From Carettochelys insculpta (taxonomy: Eukaryota; Chordata; Testudines; Carettochelyidae), in assembly GCF_033958435.1 (NCBI RefSeq), contig NC_134167.1:268001-332000 (forward strand): a stretch of DNA of 64,000 nt. The letters are read 5' to 3'. The notes under the pieces were generated by a model that searched no databases, was not told the DNA's origin, and worked only from the letters and a program-made list of their open reading frames with translations. Positions 47,087 to 55,898 of the stretch are shown here, piece after piece. The translations under genes were made by a program, and so were the position numbers. How positions within the stretch are numbered: position 1 is the first letter of the stretch; every line of letters begins with the position of its first letter.

Positions 47087-48984
47087 ATACCCATCCAGAT
47101 GCTAATAGGTTTACTCTCCTGTAGCCCTCTGTCCTGACTCTGTTACAGAATGGAAAAAAATATTAAACTGGAGGATTTCCTGTTGTCTGAACCTCCTCTA
47201 CTTCCACTCTGTTCACAAGTTCTCTTTCCTGTGCTGTTCATGGGTGGGACCTGCAACTGAGCCATTGGTCAGCAGGACCTGTACTCATCTCTGAAATCTC
47301 ATTCGGAAGGTTTAAATGGTACATAAAACTTTGGGCAAATTACACTTGATATGCTATTTACTTTGTGGACCTTGTATCTGTGAACACACAGCTTCACATG
47401 ATAGCTGGGTCATTCCAGTTTAAGCTGGAACACAGTGAATTTCATGAGGGTGCAATAAAATTCCATTGTTTGAATACAAGTCATGATGAGTCAATACGTC
47501 CATTGGACAAAACTGCCACACATGGGGAAGAAATAACAATGACTGAAAACGTAATGCAAAAGCAAGGAGCTGAAATTTACTTTATTCTCCTCTTCCTTCC
47601 TATTATTTCTTTAGGACATCATGAGAAGTGGAGAACAACTCTGAACTAGAGGCAATTTAAGTAAATTGCTCTATCTGACCAAGAAAACATACTAAGCCTA
47701 AATTGCCTTGCTTGACAAATAGAGGTATGAACAAGCTTAGGAAAAATGGTAATTGTGCATTTTTCAGTAACTGTGCTTTCTAGACACCCCCTCAGCAAGG
47801 TGACTGAGAGAACAGCAATTTATTGATATCAGTTTCCCCTATACCAGAAAATCATGTGCTCTCCCTCACTTGCTCTCTGTGACCGATCTCTGCTCTAAGT
47901 TATGCAAGCAGAGCAAGAGCTGTTCAAAAGGTCATCGACATAGTGAGATTGCAGATGGACTTTTTACTTTAAAGCATCTATTTTGAAGGCTGTAAGGGCT
48001 TATCTGGTACCCCGTGCATACAAAGGGGGTGAATTTCATCTGCACAGTCCACAGAATGTGGCCACAACACTTGCAGCACCAAGAAACAAAACAAGACCAT
48101 CCATAGGTAAAAACCTAGTTTGGCAGCTAAAACTCTAGGGTGTTCATTGATTCCTATCATATGTTTCACTCCATATGTTCAGGCTGGGATTTGCAAAGGA
48201 GCCCAGACTTCCAGCCTAAACAGAACATGATGAGATGGTGAAAACTCAAAAGTCTCACTGCACGGTTATGAAAAATGTAATGTCCTCGTCACTGAATTTT
48301 GCCTATTTATTCTACTTGTTCCTTAACATTATTCATCGGTTAGCTTTCCAAATAGCAGCATAACTGAACTAGATGTGAGAAAAGTCACCTGACTCATCTG
48401 ACTTCGTGTATCTCTGTGTCTGCAGGGACACAATGCAATTGACTAACTGGTGCCATTAAGAGGATATGCTATGATGGCAAAAGATTTTATCATATTTTTG
48501 CATTTTATTGCTAATAATTACAGACAAGTGTCATTCCCCTCATACCCTTTCTTTCACTGCTTCAAGACCTTCCAGCTTAACTATGTCAGGAGGATGTCAC
48601 AAATCCACCAGTAACATCAAGTTTCTCATTAGATGATCTAAATCAATTTCATGTGCAGTCTGTGGTCCAGCCTAGCCTATCATCATATGCACACTATAAA
48701 TGGGAAATATCTATTTTTCTGTCATGCTATATTATACTAGGCTGCTTGTGCTACTACATTTTAGAGCTTGTCAGCAATTCTGTTACAACCTCTTATTTCC
48801 AGGGGTTTTACACCATAACCACAAAAATCACTTCTGGGTAACACTTGATGTGCAATTTTGTTATAAGGGTCAAGTATATTTATTAAAATTATTTTTATTA
48901 ACTCAAAATGTCCCAAACCGCCCAGGAATTGTTAAAATACAATGCCGTGTCTACACACTCCTGAAATCTGAGACTGTGCATTGC
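47087..48984. other. Non-coding stretch, no gene seen
   Basis: AT-rich; no gene or named repeat. Confidence 0.45.
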
Positions 48985-49350
48985 TTTAGCACTTAAGAAT
49001 GACCTGACTGTATCCATCTAGCCCAGTGTCCTGTCTTCTGACGGAAGCCAGTGACAGGTACTTCTGATGTGAACCACATCCTGGGGTTCCGTCCAAGAAT
49101 CTAGCATTCAGAGGTTTAGGGGCACCCACATCATGGGTAAAGTTTGTGGATCAGGACAATATCACTTCTAGTTCTGCAACATTATTCATACACACGGCTA
49201 TGAGGAATCCCTTTTATTAGATGTTTGCAGGACCAGGTTAGACAAACATCTCTCATGGGTGGCCTAGTTGGACTTGGCACTGCCTCTGTACAGGGAAATG
49301 GATTAGATGATCACTTGAGGTCTCTTCCCGTCCATCTCTATGATTGTGGG
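48985..49350 (+). repeat. Degraded CR1/SINE-related repeats
   Basis: First part: 'gtatccatctagcccagtgtcctgtcttctgac', the same family as at about 21130. Second part (from about 49230): 'aggttagacaaacatctctcatgggtggcctag' and 'gattagatgatcacttgaggtctcttcc', which is the CR1-like 3' tail. Confidence 0.5.
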
Positions 49351-49848
49351 CTTAAATTTTCTGCTTGTAAGTTGCCCAGGGCCTTCCACAGGATCACTCA
49401 ACATGCATCATGTTACGCTAGTGCATAAGCATTTTCAGGATCAGGGCACTAGTTACTATGGGAAGATAAGGCACAAGTAAAAGTTGTTCAGAATATCCTG
49501 TTGCAACCTCATGTCTCTGAGACAACTATGGAGAGTGAAATCTACTAAGTGGTGAAAAGTCTCCATCAAGTCCTATATCGTATTTCTGACCTAGGGATGT
49601 AAGTGGAGTCTGCTGGCTTGCTGAACAGGTTAGCGTTTCAATCATAAACAGGAAGCGGAGAAAGAAAGCACGATAAATACTAACCCCAAATGGATAAAGC
49701 TAAATGAAAATGCAAAGGGAACTTTTCAGAAATATTCATTCACAGGTTAAATAAATTCTTTTCCACCAAGCCAACATCCAGCTCTCAAGTTTGCTTTCCA
49801 AAACATTCACAAGATTGGGTTACATTGTCAAAAACATCTGTGGGAAGG

Positions 49849-50236
49849 TGAAGGAGTTTTGCCTTCTCCCTCCTACATGTTTCCCAGGCCTGGCTGGGCT
49901 CTTGGCATCTAGACGGAACACCTGCTTTCGTGTAGGCAAGCCGCCGGAGCTGTGTTGTTTTGATTAGGTGTTTTTGAGAGTCCATGTTCAAGGACTGGGA
50001 GGATTGATGTGGCTTTTTTAGAGATAGAAGTGCTGAGCCAGTTATTGTAGCTAATTGCAGCTGACTGCTTTTCTCATAATAATGTGCTCTCACTTGGTTA
50101 TAAAAGCTGTGAGAATAATAAACTCAGGGCCTTCAGACTATAGAACTGTTGGCCCCCTGCTGTCTATGTTCGTCTTTGTCTTTCATCCCTCGCGGTATCG
50201 CACCTCTGGGACCTGTCACTAAAAAGAAATACAACA
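49849..50236 (+). repeat. 5' LTR (388 bp)
   Basis: Starts TGAAGG and ends ATACAACA. A TATA box (TATAAAAG) lies at 50099-50106 and a poly(A) signal AATAAA at 50117-50122, only about 12 bases downstream of it. Transcription should start near 50128-50132, so the poly(A) signal would lie just upstream of R, and R is probably short. Element ends were set by comparison with the 3' LTR and by the flanking duplication. Confidence 0.95.
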
Positions 50237-50238
50237 TC

Positions 50239-50256
50239 TGGCGCCCGAACAGGGAC
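50239..50256 (+). promoter_or_regulatory. Primer binding site, tRNA-Lys3 type
   Basis: TGGCGCCCGAACAGGGAC, two bases after the LTR, is the exact complement of the 3' end of tRNA-Lys(UUU). Lentiviruses and some betaretroviruses use this primer. Confidence 0.93.
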
Positions 50257-50366
50257 ACGGAGGTGAGAAGCGTCCATGCGGCGAGGAAGGTGTATCAATA
50301 CCGGAGGGACCGAAGAGAATTTCTAGACTGGGTAAGTCAGACCTTCGGGATTCGGGCAGGGTTAAG

Positions 50367-52217
50367 ATGGGGAATTCCCCATCTTCTTACTCCTCTTATA
50401 TTGAATTGCTTCAGACGTTACTGAAAAGCTCAGGAGTAAAAGTAAAACAAAGTACATTTCAGAAACTATTTGATCTTATTTGTAAGCATTGTTATTGGTT
50501 TACCCCAAGTGGGAAAAATGCTCTAGATTTAAAACAGTGGAGATTGATTATGAGAGCCCTGCGTCGAGCGCACCAAAAGGGGGAAATTATCCCACTCCCC
50601 GTTTGGTCTCTTTGTAATCTTGTAGTCCGTGCCTTAGAGCCGTTACAGTCTGGCTCTGAAGAGGGTTGCTCCCTCCCCCCGGACTCTTTAGCAGAAAGAG
50701 GAGCCAGACGCAGGGTTCCCAAGGGAGATGAGGCCTTATCGGAGGAATCAGGAGATTCCAGTGAGGAGGGCCAAGAGGGTCAGCCTATTACAGGAGATGA
50801 AAAGACAGGGAACTCTGAACAACAGAAAAATTATACTGCCCGTGAAACATCATCGGGCTTTTTCCCTGCTAATGTTTGTGTGGCTCAGCCAGAGCCCGAT
50901 TTCCCTCCCTCCACGCCTTCCCCGCTCCCACCACCTACTAAGGAGGAAGGCCCCTCTGCACCCCCCTTTTCTTGTTATGGAAAGGATGAGCTTTTTGCAG
51001 AACCCCCGCGACAGACCGTTACAGAGCCTGTGACTAATTTGATGAGGACGGTTCTGGCGGTCGGAGCCCATGAAGGCTTTGATTTATCCCCTCTAACCCT
51101 TTCGGCTTTTCCAGTTACAATACAACAGGTCCCTCCTAATCAGCAATTCCCCCAGGGAGCAATTAATTATCACCATGAGCCATTAACCTTTAAATTGCTC
51201 AAAGATTTAAAACAAGCGTGTGTCCAGTATGGTGTTAACTCTCCCTACACCTTTGGCTTGGTGCAGGGATTAAGCCAGGCCGAGAGATTGATCCCGTGGG
51301 ATTGGGAAGTACTGGGACGCACCGTGCTGAATGGGGCGGAATTTTTACAATTTAAGACCTGGTGGCATGATGAGGCTGCTCTCACGGCCAGGCGAAATGC
51401 TAGTCAGAATCCCCCTGTAGCTATTACTTTGGAACAGCTCACTGGTACCGGTGCCTGGTTTGGCATCCAGGCACAGTTACAGTATAATGATGTTGCAATT
51501 GTCCAGGTCCGCCTTTGTTGTCTTAAGGCCTGGGAAAAAATTGCTAAGCCAGGGGAGAGTACCCCCTCTTTTGTAAAGGTAAAACAGAGTGCACAAGAGC
51601 CTTATGTGGATTTCATAGCCCGTTTGAAAGGGGTTTTAGATAAAACAGTATCCCAGCCCGAGCTTAAAGAGCTCTTGTTACAGATGCTTTCTTTTGATAA
51701 TGCAAACGGAGAATGTCAGCGGACTTTAAGACCGCTGAAATGTCGGGGGGCCTCCCTGGATGAGTATATTAAGGCTTGTAATGATATAGGGTCAGATGCC
51801 TATAAAATGGGTCTTTTAGCTGCTGCGTTAAAAGGGGATGACCCCTATCAGTCTAATCAGAACATGAAGTGTTTTGAATGTGGAAAACCTGGGCACCTGA
51901 AAAGGAACTGCCGACAGGGGCAGGACCGATTAAGAAGAAATCAGAGAGTTACTGGGAACGATCCTGCTAACAATCCCCCGGGGATCTGTCCCAGATGTCA
52001 AAAGGGACGGCATTGGGCTACTCAGTGCCACTCTAGATATCACAGAAATGGCACCCCTCTTTTTCAGTCGGGAAACTTTCAAGCGGGCCCGACCCGGGGC
52101 CCGCAAGTAAACAATACGGGCAGCAGCCGCAGCTTTTTTCCGGTCAGCAGCGGCCCGATGCAAACCGGCTTTCAGTTTCCGACCTCAGGCATGCCACCCA
52201 CGGCAGCGCAGCTTTAG
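50367..52217 (+). CDS. gag: Gag polyprotein, betaretrovirus-like, intact (616 aa)
   Basis: Structural precursor that assembles the particle. It starts MGNS, a myristoylation-type N-terminus for membrane targeting. The matrix region covers about residues 1-95. An acidic, proline-rich linker follows, with a PSAP late-domain motif at 196-199 (the TSG101-binding type). Capsid begins near residue 250 (PVTIQQVPPN). The major homology region is about 407-426 (QSAQEPYVDFIARLKGVLDK). Two nucleocapsid zinc knuckles of C-X2-C-X4-H-X4-C form lie at 502-515 and 541-554. The frame ends after the frameshift site at 52070-52076, which diverts some ribosomes into pro. No stop or frameshift interrupts it. The ATG at 50367 is chosen because it alone gives the myristoylation motif. 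Confidence 0.95.
   Translation: MGNSPSSYSSYIELLQTLLKSSGVKVKQSTFQKLFDLICKHCYWFTPSGKNALDLKQWRLIMRALRRAHQKGEIIPLPVWSLCNLVVRALEPLQSGSEEGCSLPPDSLAERGARRRVPKGDEALSEESGDSSEEGQEGQPITGDEKTGNSEQQKNYTARETSSGFFPANVCVAQPEPDFPPSTPSPLPPPTKEEGPSAPPFSCYGKDELFAEPPRQTVTEPVTNLMRTVLAVGAHEGFDLSPLTLSAFPVTIQQVPPNQQFPQGAINYHHEPLTFKLLKDLKQACVQYGVNSPYTFGLVQGLSQAERLIPWDWEVLGRTVLNGAEFLQFKTWWHDEAALTARRNASQNPPVAITLEQLTGTGAWFGIQAQLQYNDVAIVQVRLCCLKAWEKIAKPGESTPSFVKVKQSAQEPYVDFIARLKGVLDKTVSQPELKELLLQMLSFDNANGECQRTLRPLKCRGASLDEYIKACNDIGSDAYKMGLLAAALKGDDPYQSNQNMKCFECGKPGHLKRNCRQGQDRLRRNQRVTGNDPANNPPGICPRCQKGRHWATQCHSRYHRNGTPLFQSGNFQAGPTRGPQVNNTGSSRSFFPVSSGPMQTGFQFPTSGMPPTAAQL
52070..52120 (+). promoter_or_regulatory. gag-pro -1 ribosomal frameshift site with predicted pseudoknot
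   Basis: The slippery heptamer G GGA AAC (52070-52076) is in the gag frame and is followed by a 6-base spacer. A perfect 8 bp GC stem (GCGGGCCC 52083-52090 with GGGCCCGC 52097-52104) comes next. Loop bases CCCG (52093-52096) can pair with CGGG (52117-52120), giving an H-type pseudoknot. The pro frame is open from exactly here. Confidence 0.85.
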
Positions 52218-52972
52218 ACATAGCCATTCCAGACAATATCCTGCTGCAGCCGGCTAGGGGTGTGCAAAAGATAAAAACTAATGTTTTTGGACCGGTCCCG
52301 GCTGGGTCGGTCGGCCTTCTTTTGGGAAGGAGTAGCTTAACATCTAAAGGAGTAATAGTACATACTGGTGTTATTGATAGTGATTATGAGGGAGAGATTC
52401 TAGTTATGATGAGTGCAGATGTTCCATATCAGCTGGAGGCTGGAGATAAAATTGCCCAGTTACTATTGCTGCCCTACCTTTCAGGGTCGAAGCACCCCAT
52501 AAAAAGACAGGGGGGCTTCGGAAGCACAGGGAGGAGTGTGTATTGGCAAACCTACATTGGGGACCGTCGGCCTGAAATTACCATTAGTTTAGGCGGTAAA
52601 GAATTCAGAGGTTTAGTGGATACAGGGGCTGATGTCTCCATCATATCAAAAGAGTTCTGGCCCTCGGCGTGGCCCTTGCAGAAAGTCCCAACTGTCTTTA
52701 CCGGGGTTGGGGTCATGACAGATGTCTGCCAGAGCACCAATATTTTGCAGTGCCTAGGGCCCGATGGGCAGGCAGCAACCTTGCAGCCCTTTGTGGCTGA
52801 GATAGCTATTAACCTCTGGGGGAGAGATTTGTTAAATCAGTGGGGAGCCTATGTTACCATTCCCTCTACTCCTGTAAAAACTCAGCCACTGGCAGATGCC
52901 ATGGTATGCAATTCTGCAAACACCTTAAAGCAATTTGATCATGATGGGTTGGGGTTCCCAAATTTAGAGTAA
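52073..52972 (+). CDS. pro: Pro: dUTPase fused to retroviral aspartic protease, made by frameshifting
   Basis: Read in the -1 frame after the gag slip; the GTG at 52262 is not a start. The first half is a dUTPase: THGSAALDIA, LLGRSSLTSKG, VIDSDYEGEI, AGDKIAQLLLLP and the glycine-rich RQGGFGSTG C-terminal motif are all present. It lowers dUTP during reverse transcription. The second half is the protease that matures Gag and Pol: GLVDTGADVSII at about 52613-52648 carries the catalytic Asp, and WGRDLLNQWG is the conserved helix near the end. A short DGLGF segment may be a G-patch start. The frame stays open until TAA 52970-52972, directly after the second slippery site. dUTPase-protease fusion is a betaretrovirus hallmark. 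Confidence 0.93.
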   Translation, partial: KLSSGPDPGPASKQYGQQPQLFSGQQRPDANRLSVSDLRHATHGSAALDIAIPDNILLQPARGVQKIKTNVFGPVPAGSVGLLLGRSSLTSKGVIVHTGVIDSDYEGEILVMMSADVPYQLEAGDKIAQLLLLPYLSGSKHPIKRQGGFGSTGRSVYWQTYIGDRRPEITISLGGKEFRGLVDTGADVSIISKEFWPSAWPLQKVPTVFTGVGVMTDVCQSTNILQCLGPDGQAATLQPFVAEIAINLWGRDLLNQWGAYVTIPSTPVKTQPLADAMVCNSANTLKQFDHDGLGFPNLE

Positions 52973-53048
52973 CGGCCGCTGCTCGAGCTAGCTTCGCCCT
53001 GCCACTGAAGTGGCTGACTGACAGCCCAATCTGGGTGGAGCAGTGGCC
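52960..53048 (+). promoter_or_regulatory. pro-pol -1 ribosomal frameshift site with long stem
   Basis: Slippery A AAT TTA (52960-52966) is in the pro frame, one codon (GAG) before the pro stop. A 7-base spacer leads to an 11 bp stem, GGCCGCTGCTC (52974-52984) with GAGCAGTGGCC (53038-53048), with one G-U pair. The 53-base loop contains a further perfect hairpin, GCCACT-ga-AGTGGC (53001-53014). The pol frame is open from here. Confidence 0.85.
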
Positions 53049-55275
53049 TCTGTCCCAAGAGAAGCTAGAGGCTTTACAAATCTTAGTCGAGGAACAACTG
53101 AAAATGGGGCATATTGAAGAATCAACCAGTCCCTGGAATTCTCCTGTCTTCCTTATTAAAAAGAAGTCAGGGAAGTGGAGAATGCTTACTGACTTGCGTA
53201 GAGTTAATACTGTTATTGCCCCCATGGGATCTTTACAGCCCGGGATGCCTTCACCGGCAATGATACCTGCCAATTGGCACATTATTGTTATTGATTTGAA
53301 AGACTGCTTTTTTACCATTCAGCTACAACCACAGGACAGGGAAAAATTTGCATTTACCATTCCTGTCATCAATCATCATAAGCCTACTCCCCGATATCAA
53401 TGGAAGGTTTTGCCCCAGGGCATGCTTAACAGCCCTACCCTTTGTCAATATTATGTTAATCAGCCATTACAGCTACTCAGACAACAGTTTCCCCGAGCAC
53501 TGATCATTCATTACATGGATGACATTCTGCTCTCCTCTCCATGTAAAATGGAGCTGGACAGGGTATTTGAACAAGCAAGGCAGGATTTGGATAATTTTGG
53601 ATTACAAATAGCTGAGGAAAAGGTACAAAGGGATTTTCCATTTGCTTATCTTGGTACCATAATACAGAGAAATATTGTGACTCCACAGAAGGTGCAAATT
53701 CGTAGGGATTCTTTAAACTCTCTGAATGATTTTCAGAAATTACTGGGAGATATTAATTGGCTTCGCCCTTCTCTCGGGATTCCCACTTATGCCCTGGAAA
53801 ATCTGTTTATCACACTCCAGGGAGATCCTGATCTTAACAGTCCACGTAAGTTATCTATTGAAGCAGAGGCTGAACTTAAATGGGTGGAACAACAAATCCA
53901 CTCAGCGCAGTTACAACGCGTGCAGCCAACGCAGCCGGTTACACTGTTAGTTTTTCCCACTCCTCACAGTCCGTCAGGAGTTTTGGCCCAGCAACATGCT
54001 ATATTAGAATGGATCTTTTTGCCAAACAAGGTGGCAAAAACCTTATCCACCTATTTGGATAAGATTGCTGATGTAATTTATCGAGGCCGCTCCCGTTGTA
54101 AACAGCTCACAGGATGGGACCCCCATTCAATTACAGTCCCTCTCACCTCAAATCAGGTTAACCAAAGCTTTGAGAACAATATGCAATGGCAAATTAGCCT
54201 ATCTAATTATGTGGGAGAAATTGGTAATCATTATCCTCACGCCAAGCTGTTTGCCTTTCTTAAAAGGACCCCGTTTATTTTATCTACCATAGTCAGGCAC
54301 CAACCCCTTGTTAATGCTGCAACATTTTTTACTGATGCTAGTGGGCCTGGCAAGGCCGGTTATACCGGCCCAATTACCAAGGTGTGGCAGACCCCTTATA
54401 ATTCCGTACAAAAGGCTGAACTTGCTGCTGTTATGCAGCTGCTTATTGATTATTTACACCCTGTTAATATAGTCACTGATTCCCAATATGTTGAATTTAC
54501 TGTCCAACAGATAGAAACAGCTACTATTTTACCTTGTTCTGAATTGCATGAAATGTTTTTGCAATTGCAATCTTTTGTTAGATCTCGTATACACCCTATT
54601 TTTATTACACATGTTCGTGCTCATTCTGGCCTACCGGGACCAATAGCTGCAGGAAACCAGAGTATTGATCGGCTGTTGGTAGGCACCACCCAGCAAGCAA
54701 AGGATTACCATTCCTTAACTCACATTAACACATCTGGCTTGACTCGCAAGTTTCAAATTACCAAAAGTCAAGCACAGCAAATAGTGGCCCAGTGCCCCAC
54801 ATGTGGGCCCATTACTGCCCCTACCTTTCCCCCGGGAGTAAATCCCCGAGGACTCAATGCAAATGACTTGTGGCAGATGGATGTTACACACATCCCCTCT
54901 TTTGGGAAATTAAGCTTTGTACATGCATCCATTGACACGTATTCTGGATTTTTATGGGCCACCCCGCTAACAGGGGAGACCACAAATCATGTAATTCAGC
55001 ATTTATTAGAGACGTTCAATATTTTGGGCGTCCCCAAACACATTAAAACAGATAATGGACCGGCTTACACCTCACAACGGTTTGCTGCATTTTTAACACA
55101 ATGGGCCATTCAGCATACCACAGGTATTCCTTATAACCCTCAGGGTCAAGCAATTATTGAAAGGGCCCATAGAACACTTAAAAACATGCTAGAAAAACAA
55201 AAAGGGGGAGATGAAGGAGTTTTGCCTTCTCCCTCCTACATGTTTCCCAGGCCTGGCTGGGCTCTTGGCATCTAG
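52966..55275 (+). CDS. pol: Pol: reverse transcriptase, RNase H, integrase truncated at its C-terminus
   Basis: Expressed by a second -1 slip; the GTG at 53035 is not a start. Residue numbers count from 53035. The RT has VIDLKDCFF (motif A, about 85-93), LPQGMLNSP (126-134) and the YMDD active site (160-163). RNase H has FTDASG (D434), AEL (E462), TDSQ (D482) and D545. Integrase has the HHCC zinc domain (H559, H563, C587, C590) and the catalytic triad D616, D673, E709 with exactly 35 residues between the last two. After LKNMLEKQKGG (residue 725) the frame runs into the polypurine tract and LTR and adds about 20 LTR-encoded residues before the stop. The integrase C-terminal domain is therefore missing, and integration by this protein alone is doubtful. 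RT and RNase H look intact. Confidence 0.93.
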   Translation, partial: RVTAAARASFALPLKWLTDSPIWVEQWPLSQEKLEALQILVEEQLKMGHIEESTSPWNSPVFLIKKKSGKWRMLTDLRRVNTVIAPMGSLQPGMPSPAMIPANWHIIVIDLKDCFFTIQLQPQDREKFAFTIPVINHHKPTPRYQWKVLPQGMLNSPTLCQYYVNQPLQLLRQQFPRALIIHYMDDILLSSPCKMELDRVFEQARQDLDNFGLQIAEEKVQRDFPFAYLGTIIQRNIVTPQKVQIRRDSLNSLNDFQKLLGDINWLRPSLGIPTYALENLFITLQGDPDLNSPRKLSIEAEAELKWVEQQIHSAQLQRVQPTQPVTLLVFPTPHSPSGVLAQQHAILEWIFLPNKVAKTLSTYLDKIADVIYRGRSRCKQLTGWDPHSITVPLTSNQVNQSFENNMQWQISLSNYVGEIGNHYPHAKLFAFLKRTPFILSTIVRHQPLVNAATFFTDASGPGKAGYTGPITKVWQTPYNSVQKAELAAVMQLLIDYLHPVNIVTDSQYVEFTVQQIETATILPCSELHEMFLQLQSFVRSRIHPIFITHVRAHSGLPGPIAAGNQSIDRLLVGTTQQAKDYHSLTHINTSGLTRKFQITKSQAQQIVAQCPTCGPITAPTFPPGVNPRGLNANDLWQMDVTHIPSFGKLSFVHASIDTYSGFLWATPLTGETTNHVIQHLLETFNILGVPKHIKTDNGPAYTSQRFAAFLTQWAIQHTTGIPYNPQGQAIIERAHRTLKNMLEKQKGGDEGVLPSPSYMFPRPGWALGI
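55199..55211 (+). promoter_or_regulatory. Polypurine tract
   Basis: AAAAAGGGGGAGA directly abuts the TG of the 3' LTR, the position where plus-strand DNA synthesis is primed. Here it also lies inside the pol reading frame, because the env region is deleted. Confidence 0.9.
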
Positions 55276-55599
55276 ACGGAACACCTGCTTTCGTGTAGGC
55301 AAGCCGCCGGAGCTGTGTTGTTTTGATTAGGTGTTTTTGAGAGTCCATGTTCAAGGACTGGGAGGATTGATGTGGCTTTTTTAGAGATAGAAGTGCTGAG
55401 CCAGTTATTGTAGCTAATTGCAGCTGACTGCTTTTCTCATAATAATGTGCTCTCACTTGGTTATAAAAGCTGTGAGAATAATAAACTCAGGGCCTTCAGA
55501 CTATAGAACTGTTGGCCCCCTGCTGTCTATGTTCGTCTTTGTCTTTCATCCCTCGCGGTATCGCACCTCTGGGACCTGTCACTAAAAAGAAATACAACA
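55212..55599 (+). repeat. 3' LTR (388 bp)
   Basis: Same length as the 5' LTR, and I see no base difference from it. The TATA box is at 55462-55469 and AATAAA at 55480-55485. Followed by the target duplication ggaagg. Confidence 0.95.
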
Positions 55600-55898
55600 G
55601 GAAGGCACATTTCAAAACGGCACACACAAAGTTTTAAAATTCATACACATACAGGTTTTCACTCCAGAACGGTCTTTACAATTGCCCACTCAGGACACAA
55701 ATGGCGCAAGATGCCTTACCAGACCTATCGTAAACTAAGAAAAACAAAGCTTGTGTCAAACAAATTTGCAATCTCATCCATAGAATAAAAAATTTGAAGC
55801 AACAGATAACATTAGAGAAAGCCATGCTGCCCTTACAGAATTAAGCTGCTTTTAAAGTCATACAGGTGAATCACTTAAGTCTTTCTTGAGCCCATTAG

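Larger units (their letters stand above)
49849..55599 (+). mobile_element. Class II (betaretrovirus-like) endogenous provirus, env-deleted
   Basis: The 5751 bp provirus is bounded by TG...CA LTRs and flanked by a 6 bp target duplication, ggaagg (49843-49848 and 55600-55605). The order is LTR, Lys3-type primer site, gag, dUTPase-protease, pol, polypurine tract, LTR. Successive -1 frame changes link gag to pro and pro to pol, the betaretroviral plan. The LTRs show no difference by eye and all three frames are open, so the insertion is recent. Env and the C-terminal part of integrase are absent. It can at most have spread with helper functions. Confidence 0.95.

Noticed and set aside
49785..50093. 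Repeated ~100-codon minus-strand frame, also at 55178-55456
   Set aside because: It is the antisense of the LTRs, duplicated because the LTRs are duplicated. No evidence for an antisense protein of the kind known in some deltaretroviruses.
50367..55275. Exogenous virus or assembly contaminant
   Set aside because: Two LTRs, an exact 6 bp duplication of flanking DNA and continuous host repeats on both sides show integration in the host genome.
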